64,000 nt of DNA, taken from assembly GCF_900215295.1 (NCBI RefSeq), contig NZ_OCMF01000002.1:434001-498000 (forward strand). Direction: 5' to 3'. This DNA comes from Salinimicrobium sediminis. Its GTDB lineage: Bacteria > Bacteroidota > Bacteroidia > Flavobacteriales > Flavobacteriaceae. The notes under the pieces are model-generated. The model did not search any database. It was not told the origin of the DNA and worked only from the letters and a program-made list of their open reading frames with translations. Both the position numbers and the translations under genes were made by a program. How positions within the stretch are numbered: position 1 is the first letter of the stretch; every line of letters begins with the position of its first letter. Positions 1 through 8,759 of this stretch are shown piece after piece.

Positions 1-136
1 TGATAAGGTTCTTGATCTCCCGTTCACTCCAGTATTCATTAGCAAGAGCATCATAGCTCTCGATCATGGAGATCTTAAGTTCCTTATAATCCTTTACACT
101 TAAATTTCTTAATTCAATTTTCGCAGAATCTATCAC
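1..136 (-). CDS. GNAT-type N-acetyltransferase N-terminus (partial, runs off left edge)
   Basis: The first 45 codons of a minus-strand gene are present; the rest lies outside the window. The reading frame begins with GTG at 136 and reads VIDSAKIELRNLSVKDYKEL and on through a Tyr-Trp pair typical of the first strand and helices of a GNAT fold. From memory, this start resembles the flavobacterial fusion of a GNAT domain with a carbon-nitrogen hydrolase, but only the N-terminus is visible, so the fusion is a guess. A perfect TAnnTTTG promoter box lies 15 bp upstream, supporting a start near here and a very short leader. No ATG is available in frame near the start. Confidence 0.5.
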   Translation of the reverse strand, partial: MIDSAKIELRNLSVKDYKELKISMIESYDALANEYWSEREIKNLI

Positions 137-150
137 TTACAATTTTTTTA

Positions 151-158
151 CAAAGATA
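151..158 (-). promoter_or_regulatory. Bacteroidota -7 promoter box TATCTTTG for the GNAT gene
   Basis: On the minus strand the sequence reads TATCTTTG, an exact match to the TAnnTTTG consensus of the Bacteroidota housekeeping sigma factor. It sits 15 bp before the GTG start at 136, implying a leader of under 10 nt. No clear TTTG is seen 17-23 bp upstream, so the call rests on one box. Confidence 0.45.
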
Positions 159-308
159 TTCCTTTCCCTGCAGCTATTAAAATTATCTGCATCAGGCCCT
201 AAAAGGATAATTTTTAAAGACCTTTTTTATTTTGATAAGACCGTCAAAAACCCTAATTTAATACATCAATTTTTATTCTTTAAAATTTTGAAAGAAAGGA
301 TGTCATTC

Positions 309-363
309 AAAAGATGTTTCACGATGTAGGGGAGTGAGGCCATCTTGTTGTCTGACATCTTTT
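309..363 (-). terminator. Possible terminator after the pxp operon
   Basis: Arms AAAAGATGT (309-317) and ACATCTTTT (355-363) can pair around a loop that itself holds GATG/CATC. It lies 21 bp beyond the pxpC stop. The stem is AT-rich and the loop long; the T-run is longer on the plus strand, so a bidirectional role is possible. Confidence 0.35.
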
Positions 364-383
364 TTTTATTTTACCCGTTTGAC

Positions 384-1241
384 TTACAGGTAATTTACAA
401 GTTTTATATAAAGTTCTTCTCCAGGTAATTTTTGCGCTAAAATATCCATTCCTTCTTCAGTTATTTGCAGGATCCTGGGGTATCCACCGGTGGTTTGACC
501 ATCTCTCATTAAAGAAATCATGACGCCCGAAGGAGTTAGCTGAACGGTACCCGGGAGTACAGGTCCTGTGATGATAGGCGCTAATGAATTCTGAAGCTTC
601 TCTTGGAACCTGATCCCCATTCGATCGCTATCCTTTCCTACTGAAAAGTGCCCTTTTCTAAGCCTCTCTTTTTCTGAAGCTGAAAGCAATTCAAATTCAG
701 GCCCGGGAAAAGCTTCAATGACTTCTGAAGTCAAATAAGCATCAGATCTAACCGTCGAAAATTTTTCTGAAGCTGAAATATCACCCTTCAAAAACGGGAT
801 TTCCATTCCCTTTTCCATTCGGTGATGCGGGGTGACCCCTTTGCACCAGGATCGGCTTTTTAAAATCTTAGGGCTTTGAAAACCATTTTTTATCCCCACA
901 TATGCTCTAAAGCCTGATATCCTGCCGCCAAACTTCAACACCTGTCCCTCTTTGACAGGCACGGTGTGATTATTAAAAAGCTTTTCCCCATCAAGTACAG
1001 GAGAAAGATCTGCTCCCGTAACTACAATTTCAGCAGCTTCCTGAAACATCAGCACCGGCCCCTGTAGAGTGATCTCAAGAACTGCAGCGTTTGGTTCATT
1101 TTGCAGCAGTAGATTAGCCATACCTGCAGCTCTTTGATCCATCGCACCACTTAGCGGCACCCCATATTTTCTGAAGCCAAACCTCCCCAGATCCTGGATA
1201 CTGGAATATAGACCAGGCATTAAAACTTCTATTTTAGCCAT
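384..1241 (-). CDS. pxpC: 5-oxoprolinase subunit C (KipA/PxpC family)
   Basis: The 285-residue protein belongs to the biotin-dependent-carboxylase-like KipA family. With PxpA and PxpB, this family forms the prokaryotic ATP-dependent 5-oxoprolinase that opens pyroglutamate to glutamate in the cytoplasm. The family signature is near the N-terminus: SIQDLGRFGFRKYGVPLSGA (residues 14-33), followed by MDQRAAGMAN. Later blocks include ITGPVLPGTVQLTPSG and an MRDGQTTGGYPRI segment. Length is normal for the family. The ATG at 1241 overlaps the end of pxpB by 8 bp, so the two are translationally coupled. It is the last gene of a six-gene minus-strand run. Older annotations call this an allophanate hydrolase subunit or a sporulation kinase inhibitor antagonist; the full A-B-C set argues for oxoprolinase. 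Confidence 0.92.
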   Translation of the reverse strand: MAKIEVLMPGLYSSIQDLGRFGFRKYGVPLSGAMDQRAAGMANLLLQNEPNAAVLEITLQGPVLMFQEAAEIVVTGADLSPVLDGEKLFNNHTVPVKEGQVLKFGGRISGFRAYVGIKNGFQSPKILKSRSWCKGVTPHHRMEKGMEIPFLKGDISASEKFSTVRSDAYLTSEVIEAFPGPEFELLSASEKERLRKGHFSVGKDSDRMGIRFQEKLQNSLAPIITGPVLPGTVQLTPSGVMISLMRDGQTTGGYPRILQITEEGMDILAQKLPGEELYIKLVNYL

Positions 1242-1965
1242 CGTATTCCTCCTTCCGGAATTTGAATTCTCCTTTCTCCACCACTTCCAAAATCTCCTGA
1301 TGTTCTTCCAGACTCACCTCATAGAACCTCATCTTATCTCCCGCCTTGATCTCACAGGGAGGATCTAAATAAGGATCAAAAAGCGGCACCGGGGAATTCC
1401 CTATAATATTCCAGCCGCCCGGACTTTTTTGAGGGTAAATCCCGGTCTGTTTTTCACCTATTCCCACAGCACCTTTCGGCACCTCGAGGCGGGGATGTTC
1501 CCGGCGTGAAAAATGGAGCTCTTCCGGCAGGCCTCCCAGGTATAAAAATCCGGGTAAAAATCCGGTGAAATAGACAGTATATAAAGCCGTAGAATGAAGG
1601 CCAATTATTTCCCTAATTTGAAGCTCCTTTGCTTGAGAAATTTCCTGAAGATCAATACCAAATTTTTGATCATAACAAACAGGAATATGGAACAGGTGAG
1701 ATTTAAAATTATCTTGTATCTTCGTCCGCTCCAACTCCTCTTTTAGCTGCAAAAAGCCATCATAGGTAATTTCTATAGCAGTGTTATAAGTTATTAATAA
1801 TGAATTGTATGTGTTGATTACCTCAACCCCTTCTTTAAGTATTTTTTCCTGAAGTATTTTTTGATAAGCCAGCACTTTTTTAAGCACTTTTTCACTGATC
1901 TCCGGCTCAAACTGAAGCAGAATTGCCCGCTCCCCCATCCTGGATATCTTTGGAAATTCCTGCAT
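1234..1965 (-). CDS. pxpB: 5-oxoprolinase subunit B (KipI/PxpB family)
   Basis: This 243-residue KipI-family protein is the partner of PxpC in the 5-oxoprolinase complex. The diagnostic core runs from residue 134 to about 198. It includes TGFLPGFLYLGGLP, then the basic SRREHPRLEVPKGAVGIG stretch and KSPGGWNIIG, all hallmarks of the family. The ATG at 1965 shares one base with the pxpA stop (TAATG), and the 3' end overlaps pxpC by 8 bp. Such overlaps suggest fixed stoichiometry. The length matches single KipI proteins rather than KipI-KipA fusions. Confidence 0.92.
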   Translation of the reverse strand: MQEFPKISRMGERAILLQFEPEISEKVLKKVLAYQKILQEKILKEGVEVINTYNSLLITYNTAIEITYDGFLQLKEELERTKIQDNFKSHLFHIPVCYDQKFGIDLQEISQAKELQIREIIGLHSTALYTVYFTGFLPGFLYLGGLPEELHFSRREHPRLEVPKGAVGIGEKQTGIYPQKSPGGWNIIGNSPVPLFDPYLDPPCEIKAGDKMRFYEVSLEEHQEILEVVEKGEFKFRKEEYDG

Positions 1966-2702
1966 TACCCTCTTGAAATTTTTACATTTTTGGCACCCAA
2001 TTCCGTATGTAAATATTGAAGAATTTCTACCGAATTCGGCGTGTCACTGTGAAGACAAAATGTAGTGGCCCCGGTGTCAATTTTTTGACCTTTTTGTGTA
2101 GTTATTTTTTCCTCAAAAATCATGGAGAAAAGATGCTTTAAAACATCCTCTTTTTGGGTGATCAAAGCATTAGCTTCCTTCCTGGAAACAAGGCTTCCGT
2201 CATGGTTATAATTGCGGTCGGCAAAAGCTTCAAATCGAACTTTCAGTTTCCCTTCAGCAAGATGGCTTATCACAGAGTTTTCCGGAGCATATAATACCAG
2301 CTCATCTCCAAATTCAAGAATAGATTCGATAATGATCCCTGCAACGCGCCGATCTTTTTGTGCCTCATTGTAGAGAGCTCCGTGCGGTTTGACATGGGTA
2401 AGGATTGCACCTTCAGCTTCAGTGATATGCTTAAGGCTTAAGATCTGGGCAACCAGAGACCGTTTTAGCTCCTTGTCGCTCATTTGAACAGAACTCCTTC
2501 CGAAGTTCTCTTTATCGGGATAAGAAGGGTGCGCGCCTATCTCCACCCCGTGCTCCATAGCGAGATCTACGGTGTGCTGCATGGTTTCTAAAGTTCCTGC
2601 ATGTCCGCCGCAGGCAATGTTGCATGCCGAAATAAGAGGCATAAGCTCCTGGTCATGCTCCCCTCCTTCTCCCAGGTCGCAGTTGATGTGAATAGTTTTC
2701 AT
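1965..2702 (-). CDS. pxpA: 5-oxoprolinase subunit A (LamB/YcsF family)
   Basis: The 245-residue protein is the YcsF-family subunit that, with PxpB and PxpC, hydrolyses 5-oxoproline using ATP. Signature blocks are NCDLGEG (residues 7-13), SACNIACGGHAG (25-36), the EIGAHPSYPD segment and THVKPHGALYNE. The open frame continues upstream to about 3095, but that part is the Nramp gene read in another frame. The family start, an ATG at 2702 giving MKTIHINCDLGEG, is the clear choice. It begins 2 bp after the permease stop. The order permease-pxpA-pxpB-pxpC resembles the Bacillus ycsFG-kip region (known from memory). Confidence 0.93.
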   Translation of the reverse strand: MKTIHINCDLGEGGEHDQELMPLISACNIACGGHAGTLETMQHTVDLAMEHGVEIGAHPSYPDKENFGRSSVQMSDKELKRSLVAQILSLKHITEAEGAILTHVKPHGALYNEAQKDRRVAGIIIESILEFGDELVLYAPENSVISHLAEGKLKVRFEAFADRNYNHDGSLVSRKEANALITQKEDVLKHLFSMIFEEKITTQKGQKIDTGATTFCLHSDTPNSVEILQYLHTELGAKNVKISRG

Positions 2703-2704
2703 AG

Positions 2705-3928
2705 CTATAAATTCTGAAGTACTGTAAATACAGACCTGGCTCCAAGGAAGATCGTGATCCCTATCACCAGGAAAGCTGCAATATTGAGCTTTATTGAATT
2801 TTTCGAGTGGCCCATTAAAGAAGACCTGTTCACGATCCAGAGCAGAAAAACCGCAACTACAGGTAAAAGAATTCCGTTCGCTACCTGCGCAAACCTGATG
2901 ATCTCCACCGGCTGAAACCCAACAGACGAAAAGATCATTCCCAGCACTAAAATTCCCGCCCAAACCAGCCTGAACTTTCCTGAAGTTAAGTCTTTTTTCC
3001 AACCCATACAACCGCTTACCACGTATGCTGCGGCCAACGGAGCAGTTATAGCCGATGATATTCCTGCAGCAAATAATCCTAAAGCGAGGAACCATGTGGC
3101 AAAGCGGCCAAAAACAGGTTCCAGCCCTGCAGCAAGATCGGCGGCAGTAGTAACATTAGTTACGCCAGAGGCTGCAGCAGTTACAACAATGGCCATGGAA
3201 ACAACTCCTCCAAGGCTAATGCTCCAAAAAAGCTCTTTTTGAGCCATTTTAAGAGATGCTTTTCCTTTCCACTTTTCAGAGACCAGGGAAGCATGCAAGA
3301 ACAAATTATAAGGCACAACAGTGGTTCCTATGAGGGCCATGACAGTTAATAATCCCGCAGAACCTTTGGACGGAATAAATAATCCTTTCAAAAGAGCAGA
3401 AAGATCGGGTTTTGTAAGGACAGCGGTGACCAGAAAAGAAATGCTCATGACAGCAACCAGGCCTATAAATGCCCTTTCCAGCACCTTATAATTTCCTATT
3501 GCAAGTAAAGCAAAGGCAATAAAGCCAATCACCAGACTCCATAGGTTTAAAGAAACAAATCCGAAATCAAGCAGATAAGAGGGCACAATGGCAGAAATTC
3601 CCAACACAGCACCCGAAATGTTGCCCGCTTCATAAGCGGCATTCCCAAATACGATAGCCGAAAAGATCAACAGGATCGCAAAATTCCGAAAAAGCGGACT
3701 TGCGATCTCTTCCCTGATCACCTCGCTAAGGCCTTTTTGAGTTACCAGCCCTACCCTGGCCGCCATTTCCTGAAGAATTATACATGCGATCACCGACAAC
3801 AGCAGGGCCCAAAGCAAAGAAAAACCGAATTCTACCCCCGCCAGGGTACATACCGTCACGGTGCCCGGACCTATGAATGCTGCTGAAACCAGAACTCCCG
3901 GCCCTAAATTCTTCAGCCAGTTTTTCAC
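2705..3928 (-). CDS. Nramp-family permease lacking the metal-binding residues (YcsG-like), probable 5-oxoproline or amino-acid importer
   Basis: This 407-residue inner-membrane protein has about 11 hydrophobic helices and the SLC11/Nramp fold. In true metal carriers the first helix carries DPGN and the sixth carries MPH. Here the equivalent positions read GPGT (20-23) and VPYN (205-208), so the Asp, Asn and Met metal ligands and the adjacent His are all replaced. The surrounding sequence (NLFLHASLV after VPYN) keeps the alignment unambiguous. It overlaps the upstream DUF2891 gene by 4 bp (ATGA) and ends 2 bp before pxpA, so it is embedded in the oxoprolinase operon. Bacillus ycsG, an Nramp-like gene next to pxpA, is the obvious relative. 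I infer uptake of pyroglutamate or a related organic substrate; Mn/Fe transport looks unlikely, though Mg is not excluded. Confidence 0.8.
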   Translation of the reverse strand: MKNWLKNLGPGVLVSAAFIGPGTVTVCTLAGVEFGFSLLWALLLSVIACIILQEMAARVGLVTQKGLSEVIREEIASPLFRNFAILLIFSAIVFGNAAYEAGNISGAVLGISAIVPSYLLDFGFVSLNLWSLVIGFIAFALLAIGNYKVLERAFIGLVAVMSISFLVTAVLTKPDLSALLKGLFIPSKGSAGLLTVMALIGTTVVPYNLFLHASLVSEKWKGKASLKMAQKELFWSISLGGVVSMAIVVTAAASGVTNVTTAADLAAGLEPVFGRFATWFLALGLFAAGISSAITAPLAAAYVVSGCMGWKKDLTSGKFRLVWAGILVLGMIFSSVGFQPVEIIRFAQVANGILLPVVAVFLLWIVNRSSLMGHSKNSIKLNIAAFLVIGITIFLGARSVFTVLQNL

Positions 3929-5076
3929 TTTTCCTTATTGCTTTCCTGAATAGCGTATAATGCAAAGGAACCAAGCCAATGGCCGCCTTCATAAGAATCC
4001 CCTACTAAATTTGGAAAGGAATAAGCCACATGTTCATCTGCGAGTTCCCGCAGGTGATCGTAAGTATCGGGATATTGATTTGAAAGCCCATAGAGTACCC
4101 ATGCACGGCTAAAGTTGAGACCATCCAAATGCACCAGTTTTCCGTCTGTACGATCTGTAACTTCGGCTACTTCCAGGGAAAAGTCTTTCTTTTTAAGCTG
4201 AGGCAGGAAATCGTTCATCCACATTTTAAAGGCATTTTTACTGAGCACCCGGCGCATGATGTCGATCTCAGAAAAACAGGGAGAAAGAAAGTCAAAACCT
4301 CCCGGTTCCCAGCTCACAGGGCAGTTATCGTCATTGATGTAATAATCTCTCGCTCTTTTATCGATCAACATCCTCAATTCTTCATTTTCGGTAGTTACAG
4401 CATAATCGTGAGCCAGAGCAAGTGCAAAGGCTGTATTGGTATGTTCTCCCACACGAATAGGATAATTGAGCTTGGGAAGAAACTCCTTGAATTTTTCAAC
4501 CATAAGGTTGGTAAGCGGCTGCAGATTCTCACTCAGCTCCTGTCCCAGGGGATCTTCCCAGGTTTCAAGCTCTTCAGCCAGTTTTAAAACCCATGCCCAG
4601 CCATAGGTACGCTCAAAAGTGCTTTCCTGTTCTCTGCTGAAGTATTTTACTTCGGCCTCAATATTTTCTTTTGAAAGAGAAGTTTTAAGCTTTTCTCTTA
4701 TTTCCTCGGCTTTTTTAAGATCGGGAAACTGTTTTAGAAGGCTTACAAGAGACCAATGGCCATGGACTGAAGAATGCCAGTCAAAACATCCGTAAAAGGC
4801 AGGGTGCAGCTCCTTTGGCTCCCCAAGATCTTCGGCGCCGGACAAAGTCTGGTTAAGTTTATTCGGATACTCGACGTTAATACAATTAAGCGGAAGTTCT
4901 GCCAGTTTATTGGCTTCCTCCAGAGTGAGTCCTATGGTTGCCGGTCTTTCCAAAATTGCTACAGCTTCATCTACAAGGGTGGAATCCTGTTCCACACCAA
5001 TTTCTCCCGGGGTTTCATCATTTCCTTTACAACTAATTATTGCCATGGCGGCAATTACAATGGTCATTTTTCTCAT
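3925..5076 (-). CDS. DUF2891 lipoprotein
   Basis: The 383-residue protein starts with a short lipoprotein signal (MRKMTIVIAAMAIISC, lipid Cys at 16), so it should be membrane-anchored outside the cytoplasm. The family hallmark HPAFYGCFDWHSSVHGHW sits at residues 91-108; conserved His, Asp and Trp there look like a catalytic or binding pocket. The rest is helical, with a second Cys-containing block DNCPVSWEPGGFDFLSPC and a GGHWLGSFALYA end. DUF2891 has no assigned activity that I know of. It begins 9 bp after yifB and overlaps the Nramp-like permease by 4 bp. It may therefore bind or release the substrate that is imported and hydrolysed by PxpABC. That role is inference from position only. Confidence 0.85.
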   Translation of the reverse strand: MRKMTIVIAAMAIISCKGNDETPGEIGVEQDSTLVDEAVAILERPATIGLTLEEANKLAELPLNCINVEYPNKLNQTLSGAEDLGEPKELHPAFYGCFDWHSSVHGHWSLVSLLKQFPDLKKAEEIREKLKTSLSKENIEAEVKYFSREQESTFERTYGWAWVLKLAEELETWEDPLGQELSENLQPLTNLMVEKFKEFLPKLNYPIRVGEHTNTAFALALAHDYAVTTENEELRMLIDKRARDYYINDDNCPVSWEPGGFDFLSPCFSEIDIMRRVLSKNAFKMWMNDFLPQLKKKDFSLEVAEVTDRTDGKLVHLDGLNFSRAWVLYGLSNQYPDTYDHLRELADEHVAYSFPNLVGDSYEGGHWLGSFALYAIQESNKEK

Positions 5077-5085
5077 AACATTGGT

Positions 5086-6624
5086 TTATCCAAGCCATCC
5101 TTCCCTGTCCAGGCTTCTGTATTGTATGGCTTCACTAATATGGGGTCCTTTAATATTTTCTGAATCTTCAAGATCGGCAATAGTGCGGGCAACTTTTAAA
5201 ATCCTGTCATATGCTCTGGCCGAAAGGTTTAGACGCTCCATGGCTACTTTTAGGAGGTTCATGGACGATTCGTCCAGTGCACAGTATTTCCTTATTTGTC
5301 GAACGCTCATTTGAGCATTATAGTGCACCTTATCATTATCTGCAAATCTCTCCGTTTGTTTTTGTCTTGCGGCGGTAACTCTTTTTCTTATTTCCACGCT
5401 GCTTTCTCCCCGCCGCTCCTCACTTAACTTTTCAAAAGGCACGGGAGTCACTTCAATATGAATATCAATGCGGTCCAGCAAAGGTCCGCTAATTTTGCTC
5501 ATATATCGATGCATTTCTGCCGGGGAAGAAGTATTTGGCGATCCGGGATCATTGAAAAATCCGCTGGGGCTGGGATTCATGCTTGCCACCAGCATAAAAC
5601 TTGAAGGATAGGTAACGGTAAATTTCGCCCTCGATATGGTCACCTCCCTGTCTTCAAGCGGTTGCCGCATTACCTCCAGCACACTTCTTTTGAACTCCGG
5701 AAGTTCATCCAGGAATAATACCCCGTTGTGTGACAGCGAAATCTCCCCCGGCTGCGGATAAGCACCGCCGCCAACAAGGGCTACATCCGAAATTGTGTGA
5801 TGAGGACTCCTAAAAGGCCTGTGCGCCATCAATCCTACGTTCTCCTTCACCCGCCCCACAACGCTGTGGATCTTAGTAGTTTCCAGAGCTTCATGCAAGG
5901 TCATAGGCGGCAGGATACTCGGCAGGCGTTTTGCCAGCATGGTCTTTCCGGCTCCCGGCGGACCTATCAAAATGATATTATGACCGCCTGCAGCTGCGAT
6001 CTCCATACAGCGTTTGATCGACTCCTGTCCTTTTACATCGGCAAAATCATGCTCCGGGTGCTCCAGTTCCTGGTAGAATTCTTTTCGGGTGTCAATTATG
6101 GTGCGTTCCAGCGGCTCTCCCCTGTCAAAAAAACGAATTAGTTGCTCTATGTTATCAATCCCGAAAACTTCAAGGTCGCTTACTATTGCTGCTTCCTTTA
6201 CATTTTGCTTCGGAAGTATAAAGCCTTTAAAACCTTCTTCTTTGGCTTTTATGGCAATTGGTAAAGCTCCTCTAATGGGTTGTAAACTTCCGTCAAGAGA
6301 GAGTTCTCCCATAATAATATATTCGCTGATGTTTGGAGCTTTGATCTGGCCCGAAGCTATGAGAATTCCCATAGCAAAAGTGAGATCGTAAGCAGAACCT
6401 TCTTTCCGAAGATCGGCAGGTGCCATGTTTACGGTGATCTTTTTTCCGGGGAGACTGCGGCCTACATTTTTTAAGGCTGCTGCTATTCTGAAACTGCTTT
6501 CCTTAACAGCGATATCAGGAAGCCCAACAAGATGGTAACCTATGCCGGTGTCTACGTTCACTTCCACAGTAATGGTGGTGGCTTCCACGCCAAAAACCGC
6601 ACTTCCGTAAACTTTTACCAGCAT
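5086..6624 (-). CDS. YifB/ComM family AAA+ ATPase (Mg-chelatase-like)
   Basis: This 512-residue cytoplasmic protein has an N-terminal Lon-protease-like S5 domain (about 1-165), a central Mg-chelatase-type AAA+ domain and a C-terminal helical lid. The Walker [10 protein letters not shown] is at 221-229, the Walker B is [11 protein letters not shown], and the sensor segment is [12 protein letters not shown]. The length is normal. ComM, the studied member in Vibrio, is a helicase that promotes branch migration in natural transformation; the role in Bacteroidota is less clear. It is the first gene of the run leading to DUF2891, the permease and pxpABC, with only 9 bp to the next gene. The functional link to oxoproline is not obvious and may be simple read-through. 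Confidence 0.93.
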   Translation of the reverse strand: MLVKVYGSAVFGVEATTITVEVNVDTGIGYHLVGLPDIAVKESSFRIAAALKNVGRSLPGKKITVNMAPADLRKEGSAYDLTFAMGILIASGQIKAPNISEYIIMGELSLDGSLQPIRGALPIAIKAKEEGFKGFILPKQNVKEAAIVSDLEVFGIDNIEQLIRFFDRGEPLERTIIDTRKEFYQELEHPEHDFADVKGQESIKRCMEIAAAGGHNIILIGPPGAGKTMLAKRLPSILPPMTLHEALETTKIHSVVGRVKENVGLMAHRPFRSPHHTISDVALVGGGAYPQPGEISLSHNGVLFLDELPEFKRSVLEVMRQPLEDREVTISRAKFTVTYPSSFMLVASMNPSPSGFFNDPGSPNTSSPAEMHRYMSKISGPLLDRIDIHIEVTPVPFEKLSEERRGESSVEIRKRVTAARQKQTERFADNDKVHYNAQMSVRQIRKYCALDESSMNLLKVAMERLNLSARAYDRILKVARTIADLEDSENIKGPHISEAIQYRSLDREGWLG

Positions 6625-6786
6625 TAAAAAATTCTTTTTTTAAATGTAATAAAAATTTCGGCTTAAGGCGGTTAGGCTAAATTTTAAACTTTTTTTATGA
6701 GTTATGCTGAAAGAGAGTGAAGAGTAACGAGGCAGGAATTAAAAACCAGGGTTCTAAAAGGTATTTTTGACAGGTATAAAAAGCAA

Positions 6787-6806
6787 CGGCTACCAAATGG
6801 TAGCCG
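6787..6806 (-). terminator. Rho-independent terminator after the NAGK-like gene
   Basis: CGGCTACC pairs with GGTAGCCG across a 4-base loop, and on the minus strand the stem is followed by TTGCTTTTTAT. It lies about 24 bp after the stop codon of the kinase-like gene. Confidence 0.75.
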
Positions 6807-6829
6807 CCGAATATACTTTTAGAAGAATC

Positions 6830-7687
6830 TTACTTTCCTACGATATGCTTTCGGTAGTAATCGATAATTCCGTCAATAGGTCTTTGAACAAAATTTCCGG
6901 GCTCAAGACGGTAAGGCTGTAAAGCATCTTTTATAATATCCTGTGAAAAATAGGCTATAGAGCCTACAAAATGGATAGGCACATTTTGAGCCTCTTTGAA
7001 ACACAATACGCGGTGCTCAATAAAGTTCTGCATCCCTTCAGCAATAAGCTGATAGAAATAGCCATTCCTCTCGTTCTTAAAGATGAATTCTGCAAAAGAA
7101 GCCAGGTAGGTGTTTGGATTATCTTTTTTGTAAATGTTCTCTTTAATGGTATCTGAAGAAAGATCAAATTCCAGTGCAAACTTATCCGCCAGAACCTTTG
7201 GCATCTTCCGGTAATAATAATCCCTGATAAGCCTTTTTCCAAAGTAATTCCCGCTCGCCTCATCCATTAGAATGTACCCAAGAGAATCTACAGCGGTTCT
7301 TATTGTTTTTCCATCGTAGTAACAACTATTGGAACCGGTACCAAGGATACAAACGATTCCCGGTTGATCTGTCACAGCATACACGGCTGCAACCATATCT
7401 TCCTGTACTTTAACTTCTGAAGCACCCGAAAAAAATGCAGTTAGTATGGATTTTAGTAAAGCGGTAGGTTTTGGAGTACCACAACCTGCACCATAAAAGT
7501 GGACTTTTTCCACCACATCTCTTACCTGTTTAAGGTCAAGATTTTCCTCCAGTCTCTCCTGAAGTACTTCAGTTTTGAACACGGCAGGATTAAGTCCTTT
7601 AGTACGTGTTTTCAATATTTGCTCCCCCTTGGAATCCAGTAAGATCCAGTCACATTTTGTGGAGCCTCCGTCTGCTATTAATATCAT
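6830..7687 (-). CDS. BadF/BcrA-type ATPase, N-acetylglucosamine kinase-like
   Basis: The 285-residue protein belongs to the BadF/BadG/BcrA/BcrD ATPase family within the actin/hexokinase fold (COG2971-like), whose best known members phosphorylate N-acetylglucosamine. The phosphate-1 loop LIADGGSTKCDW is at residues 3-14, phosphate-2 is CILGTGSNSCYYDG, and the adenosine-side GSIAYF motif is near the C-terminus. The C-terminal half is highly helical. It lies downstream of gapA and pfkA but is separated from gapA by a strong hairpin, so it may have its own promoter there. Substrate could be GlcNAc, another amino sugar or glucose; the sequence alone does not decide. Confidence 0.8.
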   Translation of the reverse strand: MILIADGGSTKCDWILLDSKGEQILKTRTKGLNPAVFKTEVLQERLEENLDLKQVRDVVEKVHFYGAGCGTPKPTALLKSILTAFFSGASEVKVQEDMVAAVYAVTDQPGIVCILGTGSNSCYYDGKTIRTAVDSLGYILMDEASGNYFGKRLIRDYYYRKMPKVLADKFALEFDLSSDTIKENIYKKDNPNTYLASFAEFIFKNERNGYFYQLIAEGMQNFIEHRVLCFKEAQNVPIHFVGSIAYFSQDIIKDALQPYRLEPGNFVQRPIDGIIDYYRKHIVGK

Positions 7688-7700
7688 AGTAGAAAAATAT

Positions 7701-7730
7701 AGAAAAGCCCTGAATTATCAGGGCTTTTCT
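7701..7730 (-). terminator. Hairpin terminator after gapA
   Basis: Thirteen-base arms (7701-7713 and 7718-7730) pair perfectly around ATTA. On the minus strand the stem ends in TTTTCT followed by ATATTTTTCT. It sits between gapA and the kinase-like gene and could be partial, allowing some read-through. Confidence 0.75.
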
Positions 7731-7739
7731 GGGTTTATT

Positions 7740-8759
<1,020 letters not shown>

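Noticed and set aside
2703-3095. N-terminal extension of the pxpA reading frame to 3095
   Set aside because: It reads out of frame through the Nramp gene and has atypical composition; the family start MKTIHINCDLGEG at 2702 is unambiguous.
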